This document shows positions 36,196 to 50,221 of a DNA stretch of 64,000 nucleotides, piece after piece. Origin of the DNA: Selaginella tamariscina (lineage: Eukaryota > Streptophyta > Lycopodiopsida > Selaginellales > Selaginellaceae); the NCBI GenBank assembly GCA_003024785.1, contig PUQB01000238.1, positions 38,916 to 102,915 of the forward strand, written 5' to 3'. A model generated the notes under the pieces. The model was given only the letters and a program-made list of their open reading frames with translations. It had not been told where the DNA came from and made no database searches. A program made the position numbers and the translations under genes. The stretch's first letter is position 1; each line of letters opens with the position of its first letter.

Positions 36196-37129
36196 GAATT
36201 AGAAGAAAAAGCAAAAGTGATGGTATTCCTCCTAGTTTTAAAAAAAGAAAAAACCTAACTTGATTTCTACTTTGCCGATCTTTAACGTAGCATATTAGAG
36301 TGTTGGCGATTGCAGATTACATGGGCCGATCTTGTCTATTCCATGTGAATTTATCCACTCTTGATTCTATAATAAATCCATAACACATCTCGTCTGATTC
36401 ACTACATACATAAATACAAGTTACTATTAACATTAGCATTTGGACCTGTTAGCCAACAATAAAGTATGACATATGACCATATGCCTATGATCCTTCCAAG
36501 TCAAAGACCCAAAAGCACTTTGTATATCGACCTATGATCACCAACGATTTTAACCTTCTTATAAACTGTTCACCGCATCGGAGGATGTTGAGATCCAATG
36601 TGGCAGTAACATATACGACGGATACTGGTTGTACCATGGGAGTCATAATATACCAGACCTGAGCATTACCGCCACAGTCAAATGGTGTTCCCTCGATGTG
36701 GCCAGCCCTTGAAGAAGGCCATTGAAGTTCCACATTTATAATACATAAACATTCCATAAGTTTTACTTACAGTCATTTCAAACTTTTTTAAAGTATAATA
36801 ATTACAAAATTACACTTTTGAGATGCATTCAGGACATTATTCATATTGGATTATGTTATTTTGTATAATTCGAGTTGATTTTGATTTTTTACGTACGAAT
36901 TCTATATATTTTACAAATGTTGGTGTTTTACTAAACCAGATACATGTTTATGCGTATACAATAACTATTACAGCACCACTAGATCCTCTTCGCAGTTAAT
37001 ACAATTACCCAATTATAAATAATTATAAGAATTGCATGTCAGTGTGCATGCAATTTTATTCAGCTTTCATATTACATACTTCCCAAGGAAGAACAACCTA
37101 ACTGTTTTATTGCATTGTACTAATGCTTG

Positions 37130-38158
37130 TTAAGTACACATGTAAATGACATTCTTGAGGATGACAACCACGAGCTTGAGGAGCACATAAATAAGAGAGT
37201 TCACCGGAAGGCTAAGGAGAATCCCATTCAGTGTAGCAAGAACGCTCAGAAGCAGATTGAGATCAGAAACCTTGAGCTTAATTATCGCCGCTGTATGTAA
37301 TACACAATGTAAATACAAACGCACACACGCACACACACTCACTTACCAAGCACATGGATGAGGCCAACATCCAGAATTAACTTAATCTTGAGGCTAAGCA
37401 GGATCTTAATGCTGGTTAAGACGGATATGCAGGTTATTTGACCAGTTAAGATGTCGAGGATGATCTGAAGTACGACAACTATGCCGCTCAGGAGCGTCGC
37501 TAACAGCGGATAAACCCCGCAGAGAGTTGTTAAGTCTTTGATGATAAGCTGGAGTTTAACTGCTAAATCCACAGCAATAGTTGCATTGATTCCCAAACTT
37601 CCCAAAATATCGGACGTTGGATCTGCTTTTAGCTTCCTCATTGCACCTTCCAAAAAGCATGATTAACTTGTGTTAATGAAAGAGAGAGAAAATATACTTA
37701 TTTTTTTTCTTCTAAAATGTATATATATATATCGTTTTAACAAAAATGTGATTTGAAAAGATAAGTTATATTCCCTGACATATTAATTGGTTTATGAGTT
37801 ATTAACCAAGTAGTTAATATTTCATTATCTATGTGTATAAATTTGCTCAAATGATGAGTTTATTAAGCAGCAGAACATAATAATGGTAAAGTATATGTAC
37901 AAAGACAGCTCAAACTAAATAACATCAAAAAATAAACATATTACATTAATATGAACTTGTAGGTTAATTTTATTGAATTATGTAAAAAATTAATTTAAAT
38001 GTAATAGTTATTATAATTATTATTATTTTACCATTAAAGTGCTCTTCTATGTCACTAAGTTCAGGATCGTAAGCATCATCCACTGCTTGAGTAACAAAAC
38101 TCAAGCATGCAACCAAAGTGAGTAACAGAAATGCATTGCGTGTAGAAATTATTGCCAT
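37130..38158 (-). CDS. Secreted hydrophobic protein of unknown family, unit B
   Basis: Exons 38158-38032, 37646-37347 and 37290-37130. The coding sequence looks identical to the unit A copy at protein level (195 residues), with the same intron borders and phases; differences are indels in intron 1 (for example near 37685 and 37705). Both A and B copies could be expressed, since their promoters are also the same. Confidence 0.8.
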
Positions 38159-39732
38159 TTCCAAAACAAACTAAGCAATTAATTCAAATGTCTTTCTGTA
38201 TATACATAATGTTATGCTTCGTTTTATACTCAACGAAATGTATACGTGGAAGATTGATGATGTCACACTATTCCTGGTTGGTCACACGTGTATACCTTGT
38301 CAGACTACTTTAGAAAATATGGCCGTCTTATATATTAATTGAAATAATATATAAACACGTAAAAGATGTTTGGTGAAAAACTTTTATATTTTTTCTTTCA
38401 AATAAATTTAGTTGGTGTTAACGTAACCGTTAGACAATGCATTGACGAATGGTGTTGCATGGACATACATGGCGTATATTATATATTACATTTAATAACT
38501 ATATGTTTAATAAAATATTAGAATCGTTTTTCTTTATATAAAATAAAAATCGTTACCATATTTGAGTTATTAAATTGATTTGTCAATACATGTATAGTCT
38601 TTTGTACGTTTATACGTCATCGTGTGTAAACGTACTTCACGTAGATACATATTGTTTAAGAAGTTTATGCATGATGTGTGTGTAGGCGCGTTTGTGCATA
38701 TTTAACTGACACTCGACAAATTAAACGTTGCACCAAACAGTCCCGAAGGACGCAAGGAAGCTCGTATTGAGCATCTTCCGTGTAGAATATTACATGATAA
38801 GATAACAATTTCAATTCTATATATTTAATATTTACTTATTTTAATTTTACGTCCATAAAATTATGCTTTTATTTTTTTTGGTGGTGTCCCACATAACTAC
38901 CATACTAGCAATATATTTCTATATGTTGATATATTTCTATACGTCGTTTGTATCTCACAATACCTAGAGCTACATGTACGTACACAAACGCAGACACACA
39001 CACATGTATGTGTGTGGTGTGTGATGTTTTCAGAACCAAACTATGCTCCATGCAGTTCTATCTTTACCTGTTTACGTTGGTGTTAATCAGAGGCATATCT
39101 TTAAAATATGTTTAATTGTTCCTACATTTACTGGGATTTTCTAGCTTTTTTATTATTATCATTTCTTAATGATATTTAAGATTAAACATTGTTTAATCTA
39201 CATATCATATATCGTTGGGATATACCCAATCATATTGCCCTCTCAATTACATGTGAAACTTGATAATTTAACTTAAAATTTCTCAAGGAGTTAGTGTGTA
39301 TATTAATATTTTTTTAAATTTAATTTATAAAAATCTATTTTAAAATATAAAATTATTTAATGTATGTTTTATATATAAATCTCATGGATATTAAGGTGCA
39401 AAAAGTTAGTAACTCTGTAATGTACTTATATTATATATTAATTTATTATGAAGTTATTATTTGTAAGGTTCCATGGTATATACTGCATATATATGCCATG
39501 TCCATGTGGAAGATTCAAGCACACTAATCTGGGCGTTAGGATTTATGTGGCACCAAGTAAGTTAATCCTGGCGCAAACACTTAGTATAAATACCTTGTAT
39601 GAGTCAAGACCTAATCGAATCATATTTGGTATTCACATATCTTTCATTGGTGGAGAGGTTGGTTAGTCCTTTGAAGATTTAGTTTTTTTATGTTTTTTTT
39701 GTCTCCCTCTCCACTTGTTGTTCTTGTTCGTG

Positions 39733-40370
39733 ATGACGAATGAAGAAAGGTGGTTGTAATTATTTGATGCACTGGCAAATCAAATTGCTCTCCTATGGGA
39801 AATTCACCAAGGTATGCAGTAGAATGCCAGTATGCCGTGGAGTGTCAATCCACATATGTTGGGTTAAAATCCACGTGTTCGTCCAGAGTTCTTCAAGGGG
39901 GAGGTTAGAGCACCATTGATGGGAACACTTTCAAGGGATTACTGATTACTAATTACTATGGATGGTCTAAATCCTAGCGGTTGCGAGAATTCCCAATGTG
40001 TTTGCAAGGACTTGCCTTGGAATGGTATAATGGTGTCCCTGTTTTCAATCGACAAGATTGAAACCTCTTGTCCTAGCTATTCAAACAAGCTTTTGGTAAG
40101 CCCAAGGATTCCATTGTAGCTTTTCGTGAGCTCCATGATTTGAAGTAAGTGTCAGAAGAGATCGTTTAACGATTTGGATCAAGTTTCGGAATTTTTGTGC
40201 ATACCCAAGCATGATAGAACGTGTACAGTTGGGCTTGTTGTGAACGCTTCATTAGGTTGTAGTCATAAAACATCTTGATGGGGAGGCCAAAGCGTTAGTG
40301 AATCCTTGTGTGGAAGATGAAGTGTAAGTTCTTTTGGTTTGTGAATTCACTTTAACTTTGTAATAGACTT
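39733..40370 (+). pseudogene. Decayed gag-like region, unit C
   Basis: Copy of the gag-like region of unit A, with the same stop codons and a C-to-T substitution near 39757. It is not a continuous protein. Confidence 0.4.
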
Positions 40371-40803
40371 GGCAAAAAGCACGACAAGATCTCATTGAGG
40401 CCTAGGAACATTATCGAAAGTTGTAAAATACTCTTCTAGAAGCTTTATAAAAGAAACTTGCACCTCAATATGTGGGTCCTCATGAAATTCTATAATAGAT
40501 TAGTGAGGTGTCCTATGAATAAGATTTATCAAAAGAGTTTGATTAACTCATAATGTGTTTCATATAAGTTTACTTGAGTTGTTTCGACATGATGACCCAC
40601 GCCCTTTTTGATATGAAAGTTTGAGATTTGCTCCAATGGCAGTTGATAATAAAACCAGAATACGAGGTGTTAATGATTTTAAAATCATTTAAAATGCTCA
40701 ATGGCAAATAAGGAAATATCTTGTCAAGTAAGTATTGTAATTATACTTACATATCATGGTTTAACATGATTTGTGTTTTGATATCCACATTGCAAAGCTA
40801 CTT

Positions 40804-43800
40804 GGGAACCTGTTGCGAATTGCTAATAGCCCACATCTAGGGACATAGTGTCACATGAAGATGTGACACTAGGCTAAATGGCACATAATACAATGTCCGA
40901 GGCACGCTCTTTGGGGTTGTCTCATGGGCTCAATACCAAGGAGTTGGATACTCTAACAAGTAAGCATGCTTGTGCTCACATTAGAGTGTTAAGCCTTGAG
41001 CAATTGCTTAAGGGAGGTTAGGTCTCCTAATTGGATGTGTTATCTACACACTTGGTTAAAGAGAGGGGTCTTCTCCTTGGGGTCAAAGAGTTGAACAACC
41101 TAAGCTCGTTAGGAAGAGCCTATTCATGAGGCACTTGCAAGGTTGTGTACTTAGGGTTATCCAAACTTAGCCTTGGAGAGTTTCCTTAGTAAAACACATG
41201 TTTACCTATGGTGCATACTCGTGTCCTCACTAAGTATTAACCCGAAGTCTAGGGTATGACTTGCCCACTCAAACCCTTAGGGGTTAATTATGGATCAAGG
41301 TACTCCTTGTTGCTCAAAAGGGTTGTACTCCCGAACAAGGGTAATTTCTTAAGGAATAAGTGACAATGCCTTAGCTCTGTCACAGCAGGATGTGTGGGAC
41401 ACATTTCTTTAGTAGTGAATGTATAGCTTTTCAATGAGCGCTTCAATGTTGTAATGCATAGTGCATGACCAAAGGTCTATAATCGCATTTAGCACACACT
41501 ATATCATTGAAATCACCCTAAGAAAATTATACATCCTACATTGCATATACACATGTACTTTCATTCTAGGGAGACTTATGGTAGGACCCTAAGTCTCATA
41601 CCATTTAAACATCTGAGTTAGACTTTCAAAAGTTGTCTTGGAAGACTTAGCATTGCTCACACATATGGCCACGTGACAGTTATATGTTACCACGTGCTAG
41701 TCTTTTGAGTTAAAACTTTGACAATTGGTATTAAAGCCTATTCTATGTAGTTAATAAGACTATCTAAAGTGTAGTGTGTTTCAAAGTTTAATTAGTTCTA
41801 AGTTATTAAAGTACTTTATCACTTTTGACTAACACTTCTGTGTTCTACACGGAGAGTTGGTCCTGAAATTTATAACTCTTTAGAAAACACCTGCTTGGTA
41901 AGCTGGTGTGGGTTATAGACTCTAATGTTAAAGGTAGCACTCAAAAGGCAACTTTCAGGTTGCATGCTAAGTTACTTTACCCTCTATGTTTGTCTAGGTA
42001 CTTTACCTTTTATATTTATCTAGGTTACTTTACCTTATAGTTGTCTAGGTTACTTACCTTATGTTTGCCCATGTTATTTTACTTATGTTTATGCTGATTA
42101 ATTTACCCAACACTTCCACAAGACGTAGCAAGTTAGTTTGTTTTGGATTACAAATTAAGTCTTATGAAATGAATCATGTGATATGCTAAGTCTGCACATT
42201 ATTGAATTTTTTAAATTTTTTTTTAAGGTTCATAAAATTGGGATAACATATGATTTATGAAGGAACAGTGTCCATTGAGTTTTGGCTTAGGTCAAAATTC
42301 AATATTGATTTGGCAATAGTGTTTAAACAGGGGTTCAAATATGCGTTTTTACTTTTAAAAAAAGAACATATTCAAACATAAGAGTGAATACTACATTCAA
42401 ACAGAAAGTGCAAAATGAGTTCTCACTATAACGCATGTTTTTGAGAGTGTAACTCAAGAAAAAAAGTTAGTTATTAATATATGATCAATATGTTGAGTGG
42501 GCAGTTTGAAGGTGCAATGTAGTTGAAATATTGTTTGATGTTCGTAATCTCTAGATTTAAACAAAGTATAACATAAAATCTTAGTTAGTTGTAAACATAA
42601 ACTCTGTGCTCAAGTTAGCTAACTTGGTTAATTTGATTACAATTGTATCCCATATGAGATCATAAAAGAAACTTGGGATAATAGATTATGAATTCACATT
42701 CTTATTGATATAGTTTTTGAGTAGATGGCATCATTTACTATAAACAGAAATATTGCAAATATACATTTATATGTTTAGTTTATTGGGTAATGGAGAACTT
42801 GTATAATGAAGGCGTTTGGTGCACACTTATGCATTTTCAATGTTAATTCTTTAATCTTGAAATCTGTAATGTTGCTTGTACTATGGGAATAAACTCTTGA
42901 ACAAGGGTGATTCCTTGATTAACAAGAGCATCAGTTAAGGTTCTTCAATTTATTTATCAACTAAGTAAGGAAACTTGCTAAGTTAGATAAGTTATGTTTG
43001 GGGTGTTGATAAGCTAGAAATAGTTGGATATTCATTTTGGAGGTTTAAGTGCATGTACCTTCTTAAAAGGTTAATGTCTTGTGAGATTTAAAAGTCGGTG
43101 TTGATTTTTGATATCAACTTCATCTTAAAGTGGATTGTGATTATTTAAAAGTTGGTTTCTTTACTTTACATCATGGTTGCAAATGTGGGCACTCAGAGAA
43201 TATACAAAGTGTGTATCTTCAATCCTCTAAAATATTAGGAAGTGGGTTTGATGGTGTTTCTTGACTTTGGTTTAATATAAGTGAAAGTACGATATTGAAT
43301 GGCTAAATTAACTCAAGAAGATAGTGTCCCTTCTCGATGATCATAATCCAAGATCCCTAATGTATAATCTGATATCCGATTCGAAAATATAAGGTTTTTT
43401 TATTATCTCATCTGTTGAGATATTTATATTCTAAACTTTGAAAATATTTATGACAGTCTTTATAAGATTGGTTATAAATAACTTAAAGTATGATATAATA
43501 TATATTAAATATTGAGATTGGTGCACTCAATATTGAGACTTAATTATGATCACATGAGGTGGCTATAATTATGAAATAGAAATATTCAAAATGAGGGATT
43601 GAATTGTAACACTTTAGTAAGGTAGTACTTTGGTGTTGTAGCTTGAAATGCGATCTTCAAATTACTTAAAAATTAAGAAAAAGTTTCTCAATATATTCAT
43701 TGGGGAGCTATGTAATACTTTGTGGGATTGCTATGTGTCTAAAATGAGTAATGTATCTTAGTTTGTTGTATAGAACTAGATATTTTACTTACGTTTGGAG

Positions 43801-44730
43801 AGTTTAATTGACTTATGAGATATAGTTGAAGTGTGAAGTTAATACGACACTTTGGTGTCATGGTAACATTAATGTGGAGGTTGATATTTTTACTAAATCA
43901 AGTTAGATAAACCAAATGCTAATTCATGATTTCTTTAGTCCCTAAATGGCATCTCGAAATATTAAAAGTAACATTATGTTCCATCTCAAGCTGAAGTTCA
44001 ATTCATATTAACTAAGTCTAAATCTTCATAGTACAATTCTTGCATTTCGATAAATTGATATGATTATAAAGTCATATACGCTAATGTAACAACTTGTCAG
44101 TAAATTTGGGATTGTGATCGTTATCAGTTTGAGAGTATCAATATAGAAATTACAATTACTTTTGAAATATGGATTAATTTAAAGGTGTTTGTCAAAACAC
44201 TAATTACTCGAATTAGTGAAGAAGTTATACCTTGATATAACTTTGGAGAAAATGTTTACATAATCAATTTGAGAGTTGAAAAATAGTTATAGTGTTATAA
44301 AGATATGCAGTATTACGAGTTCAGGGAGACTCTTGTCGTGGGAATTAAGTTTTTAAATTTAGTATGTGAACTTAATGAGATAAGAATTAAAAATTATTAA
44401 ATGAACCTAGTTGTTGTGCTTTTCAAGAAATGAGTATAATAGGAACGAATTAGTTAAGACACATTGATATCTAGACGGTTGAGGCATTAGATATAGATTG
44501 AGTTTTCTGGTTTCCACATCGGTTTGTTAGAAAGGTATGTTAATTTATATATGTCCATGAACGGGTCGATGTTTTGAAAGAGTATAAAGCCGGTTATGAA
44601 AGGAAAATGGTAGTGCTATGTCATTTGGTCATAGATTTAACTTAAATTTGATTTTCATTATGAATGAAATTATGTTAATGACACACCAAGTGGATGGGCA
44701 AATTTCATGTTGATGAGACCTTGTTGTATT
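40804..44730 (+). mobile_element. Old truncated non-autonomous LTR element, unit C
   Basis: Copy of the 1690-5600 remnant; the old LTR part ends at 41723. It is nearly identical to the A and B copies, with an A-to-G change near 44292 among very few substitutions. Confidence 0.8.
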
Positions 44731-45134
44731 TTACAAGAATATTTTGTTATAAAAAATATTCTTTTTCATAGGAATATTTGTGTTATAGAAATATTCTGTC
44801 TCATAGGAATATTCTTTTTCTCCTGAATATTCCTCCCTAAAATAGAATCAATTATTTTAGATCTTTAGGTATATCTGTTGATTGTTTCTCATCGTCCGAG
44901 ATATACTCAGGGAGATCTCATTCTTGAAGATGAATGTTCATCTCTTCTCCTATCTGCATACTATCATGTGATGGATACACATAATTTTTTCTTCTGCAGT
45001 AAGGTATTCCTGTTTTGATTTTTTTAATTTATTTTTATATAAGTAACTGCTCTCACGGCAGAATGATTTTTTACTTCTCTCTCCTCCACATCAATTAATC
45101 TAGCTCCAAGATGACGTTTAGGAGCATTATTTGA

Positions 45135-46412
45135 AATAGAAGGTTGATTCTTCAACCTTTACATAATACTCTCATGAACACGTCTGCACTTGAGGCTACT
45201 TGGGAATATGAGAGGCATTGTCAGCAGCCTGTACAAAAAACAGATGGCCCTGTTGAGAGTTCAGGTTCAGTGGAGGGATCTAGCTCAAATAGTGTATATG
45301 TGTCCTCAATATCAAATAAGCTTCCTTGTCATTTGCTTTTACAGATGGATAATTGTGCAGGCGAGAACAAAAATAGGTAAATCATTTTACTTAAGGGTTT
45401 CTCAAGCTCATACTTACTTTTATTTTCTAGATATGTGCTAGCATACTTGTCAATGCTTGTTGCCAAAGGTGTGTTTGAGACAATCACACTCAGTTTTCTT
45501 ATGGTTGGTCACACTCATGAAGATATTGATGCGTTCTTTAAAGGTCTTCAACTCTACAAAAAGGACAAGTGCACTTACCTTACCGCATATGATGAATCTT
45601 TTTGAAAACTGCATCTCCAAAAAAAGTTGTGCTTTGCTTGTGACTGAGGTGCCAGACTTCAAAAAATTTCTCAAGGAGTATATAAAAGAGGGGAGTGATT
45701 CTTTAGTTGGTCACCTTGTGCCACTACAATTCTTTTTCTCCATACGAGATGGTATACCTATTATGCAGTACAAGTTACGTCCATCAGAGCAGGAGTGGTT
45801 ACCAAAGAGGGGTTAATGCTCTTCAAAAGTGGAGAGAATGGAAAGCCACTTCTCCCAGAAGGACAACCAGACCCTATTCCATTGAGTGTCCAGCTCAAGG
45901 AACAAGAGGTTATTATTGATGGCATCAAAAAATATGTGGCATGGTTTAAAAATCGATGCCAAAGAATTCTGATAAGGCAACTGGTTACTCAGAACTATAT
46001 AAGCATGTGGTCGACTATTGGGAGACTGTTGTTCGAGAGTTGGAAGGGCCTATGTGTCACAAGTACAGAATTGCAACACCCTTTTTGGCCTAAAACAAAG
46101 TGGCGAGAGGAGATTGAAATGACATCATTGAGCACAGACGACATAGAAGCCAGTAATGATGTGGAAGTGCAAACCCCACACTTTGTTGAAAAAGAACCAA
46201 AAACCTAAAGCATACTTTGATTGTTACCAGGATCTTCAAAAACTAATGATGTTCTCATTACTCCAAATGTGTCATATAATCATCCTATTTGGATGGGTCA
46301 AATTATTGACACACCTGAAGTAATAAAAAAAATAGTATTGTTAAGGTTGCATAGTTCAAACTACAACAAGGGTGACACGAGAAGGAGAGCGAAAGATATA
46401 ATGGATGCCTAG
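45135..46412 (+). pseudogene. DUF7869-type gene, decayed, unit C
   Basis: Copy with the intron at 45377-45430. It has Gly rather than Ser before HTHEDID. Private lesions are a 2-nt loss at about 45541 (TTCTTTAAAGG) and a 1-nt loss in CCAAAGAGG near 45806. Downstream, a frame continuous from 45795 to 46205 is preserved where A and B are interrupted. A last open stretch, 46221-46412, has the IWMGQIIDTP tract and may be a BAH-like domain remnant. This is the least eroded version of the 3' half and the one most useful for family assignment. Confidence 0.6.
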
Positions 46413-47009
46413 AGAAAACATGGTCTCCCAATCAAAAAGACCCAGCATGTTTTATAAATGTTAAATCCATTCGATATGGGTGGATGTCAAGAAGCGTTAT
46501 AAAGTCACAATTAACAAAACTGCAAGGGAATGTATGTTTTCTGCAGCTTAAAGCAATTACAAAATTATAAAATATCATATATTTAATATTCATAATTATT
46601 ATAAACTCTTTAATAATAGTACCAAATTGTTTACTTAACTATATAAATTTAAAAAACGATATGGAAGATTGACTATATTATTATAGGATTTTGTATATTA
46701 ATATTATTATTACTACAAATTTTTAATTAGTAATGTTATATTTAAATATTAATATTTTAATAACAACATCAATATTTATATAATGTACCTCTTATGCTCT
46801 TCCTTAATTGTTATATTAGGCAATATATTATATAATTTAATACTTTACTTTTATAATGTTATTAATTTTTGTTTAATGAATGCTATAATTTATTAAAGGG
46901 TCGAATACAAAATAGAATATATGTTTTCAAACATATATTCTAAAGAATATTCCTTTAATATTAAAAATGTTAATTAAATAGCTAAAATTGTTAATTATTA
47001 GGAAATGGG

Positions 47010-47973
47010 ACTATAGCCATGCCCATTTTAGTTACAACTTGCATTTTAGTGAAATGTCGATTCTTCTAGCCTAACATGAAGGAGGACATTGTGAAGTATG
47101 TTCGCATTTGTGCTAAGTGCCAGTTGGTTAATGCTGAGAGAGTGGCTCACTAACGCCTTTGGAAGTGCCTTAAGGAATACGGAAGAGTATCTCTATGGAT
47201 TTTATTACACATCTTCTAAGAACACTATGTTGCAATGAACATGTGTGGGTCATTGTGAATCGCTTGAGCAAATATGTTAAGTTCATTCTTTTGAGGAAGA
47301 ATGTAATATCGAAGGAGCTCACATTGGTGTATCTAATGCAGGTGTATCATGAGTGTGGAATGCCAGAGAACACCGTTAGTGACCGAGACAGCAAGTTCAC
47401 TTCCGCATTTTGAGTGAAGTTTTATAGAGTACTCAACACTAAGGTGAACTTTAGTAGTGGAGATCACCCGCAATTAGATGGCCAGACTAAGCGTGTGAAC
47501 CAAGTTCTAAAGGATATTGTGTGGCTAAGAAGCAAGGACAATGGGACAAGTTTTTGCCTTTGGTTGAGTTTGCCTATAACAACAGTAAGCATAGCTCTTT
47601 GAAATGCAGTCCATTCTATGCTTACAAAGGCAGACATCCTCAGTCTCTAGTAGATGTTAAAATACGTTGGGAAGTGGTGAGAGAGGATGTTGAAGCTCAT
47701 AGTTTGGTTATGAAGTTGGATGATATACTTCTAATGTGTTGGAAGAATTTGCTTAAGGCAAGGGACCAAGCTAAAGGCTAGCCGCCTTGATATGCTAGTC
47801 TATATAAGATCCTTGATAATATCAATGCTGTAGCTTACAAGTTGAGGTTGCCTGAGAGAGTGCAACTACATCCTTTGTTTCATGTGAGTCAACTAAAGAG
47901 GACTCTTGTATGTGGAGAAGTACTAGTACACTCACTTGAAGAGTTAAATGAGTTTGACCAAAAAGATGTTTGA
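47010..47973 (+). pseudogene. Ty3/gypsy integrase remnant, uninterrupted, unit C
   Basis: Same remnant without the nested element; the tail follows directly through GTAGCTTACAAGTTGAGG. It carries the shared stop near 47411 and the Lys in place of the catalytic Glu, plus private substitutions (CTGAGAGAGTGCAACT near 47850, GAGGACTC near 47897). Confidence 0.85.
47826..47846. other. Empty insertion site of the young LTR element
   Basis: Unit C reads GTAGCTTACAAGTTGAGG, with one TTACA. Units A and B read GTAGCTTACA, then the element, then TTACAAGTTGAGG. This is the pre-insertion allele and fixes both element ends to the base. Confidence 0.95.
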
Positions 47974-48058
47974 AATAACTTGACATAAGAAAGAATTGTT
48001 AATGTAAATCTTTGCAAAGTCAATTGGTCTTTGAGGGACTTCTTTTAGGGGGGAAAAA

Positions 48059-48545
48059 TGTTACAATCGAATGTTGGTCCTGGTCTTGGTCAAAGGTTGA
48101 CTATGATTGATTTCATAGTTAAGCTAATTACATGGCTAATTAAGCATATCCTAATTTTAATTGGGGAGATCCTAATTTTGGAGAGCAACAAGAGTGTAAT
48201 AACTTTTGAGTATGGAGTTCAACTTGCTAGAGCTTGGGAGTGAGCTAGAGTGGTTTAAGGTTGGACAGTGAGTTAGGTAGCATTTGAGAGTGGAGTTAAC
48301 CTGCTACAACTTGGGGGTGGGCGAGTTAGGCAACATTCAGGTATGGTGCTGCAGGAGTGTAACACCGTATAAGGTACTCTTAAAGTGATGGTATTCCACT
48401 GTCACGGAGAGAGGTGGTGGACAGCAGGCGAATCAACAGTGAAGAGGAAGCACTATAGAACCCTTGGTTAACACTTCTCTTTGAGGACTTGGTTGTAAAA
48501 CCTTACGTTGATAATGAAAATGCCCCAGTTTTAAAAAAAAAGAAT
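48059..48545 (+). repeat. Putative 3' LTR of the decayed gypsy element, unit C
   Basis: Diverged copy with a 19-bp extra segment near 48470 (TAACACTTCTCTTTGAGGAC) that A and B lack. Confidence 0.5.
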
Positions 48546-49667
48546 TAGAAGAAAAACTCTAGTTTTAAAAAAAGAAAAACCAAACTTGATTTCTACTTTG
48601 CCGATCTTTAACGTCGCATATTAGAGTGTTGGCGATTGCAGATTACATGGGCCAATCTTGTCTATTCCATGTGATTCACTGCATACATATATACAAGTTA
48701 TTATTAACATTAACATTTGGACCTGTTAGCATTTATAAGACTCGAACATAAATACTACCATATCTATAAAAAAAACAAAGTATGACATATGACCACATGC
48801 CTATGATCCTTCCAAGTCAAAGACCCAAAAGCATACTCAACCTTAATAGACTTGAAAGCTAATTTTGCACGACTTGGTCTGTGTCTTCCTTTTCAGGCAC
48901 TACAGTAGCACTCGCGCCTTCTGGAGCTTAAACACTGACTTTGTATATCGACCTATGGTCACCAACGATTTTAACCTTCCTATAAACTGTTCACCGCAAT
49001 CGGAGGATGGTTGAGATCAACATATAAGACGGATACTGGTTGTACTAGTTGAAAAATGCAATATCATGGGTCATATCATATACCAGACCTGAGCATTTGA
49101 TGAACATTACCGCCACAGTCAAATGGTGTTCCCTCGATGTGGCCAGCCCTTGAAGAAGGCCATTGAAGTTCCACATTTATAATACATAAACATTCCATAA
49201 GTTTTACTTACAGTCATTTCAAACTTTTTTAAAGTATAATAATTACAAAATTACACTTTTGAGATGCATTCAGGACATTATTCATATTGGATATGTTATT
49301 TTGTATAATTCGAGTTGATTTTGATTTTTTACGTACGAATTCTATATATTTTACAAATGTTGGTGTTTTACTAAACCAGATACATGTTTTATGCGTATAC
49401 AATAACTATTACAGCCACCACTAGATCCTCTTCGCAGTTAATACAATTACCCAATTATAAATAATTATAAGAATTGCATGTCAGTGTGCATGCAATTTTA
49501 TTCAGCTTTCATATTACATACTTCCCAAGGAAGAACAACCTAACTGTTTTATTGCATTGTACTAATGCTTGTTAAGTACATGTAAATGACATTCTTGAGG
49601 ATGACAACCACGAGCTTGAGGAGCACATAAATAAGAGAGTTCACCGGAAGGCTAAGGAGAATCCCAT

Positions 49668-50161
49668 TCAGTGTAGCAAAACGCTCAGAAGCAGATTGAG
49701 ATCAGAAACCTTGAGCTTAATTATCGCCGCTGTATGTAATACACAATGTAAATACAAACGCACACACACACACACTCACTTACCAAGCACATGGATGAGG
49801 CCAACATCCAGAATTAGCTTAATCTTGAGGCTAAGCAGGATCTTAATGCTGGTTAAGACGGATATGCAGGTTATTTGACCAGTTAAGATGTCGAGGATGA
49901 TCTGAAGTACGACAACTATGCCGCTCAGGAGCGTCGCTAACAGCGGATAAACCCCGCAGAGAGTTGTTAAGTTTTTGATGATAAGCTGGAGTTTAACTGC
50001 TAAATCCACAGCAATAGTTGCATTGATTCCCAAACCTCCCAAAATATCGGACGTTGGATCTGCTTTTAGCTTCCTCATTGCACCTTCCAAAAAGCATGAT
50101 TAACTTGTGTTAATGAAAGAGAGAGAAAATATTAAAATTTATAAAGTTAACTTTTTTCTTC

Positions 50162-50221
<60 letters not shown>

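Larger units (their letters stand above)
19554..39110. repeat. Tandem unit B of the macro-repeat
   Basis: Direct repeat of unit A, 19557 bp long. Differences from A are almost all 1-3 nt indels (for example CTGGGCG against CTGGCG near 19977) with very few substitutions. It shares with A the young 7.2 kb LTR element at the same site with the same target duplication, so A and B are sister copies. The TTTAATTGTT start is spaced 19553 bp from that of A. Confidence 0.95.

Noticed and set aside
36485-36757. 90-codon minus-strand frame in unit B as a gene
   Set aside because: The same region in A has a 4-nt difference and in C larger insertions that break it, and no splice structure was found; kept only as an unidentified stretch.
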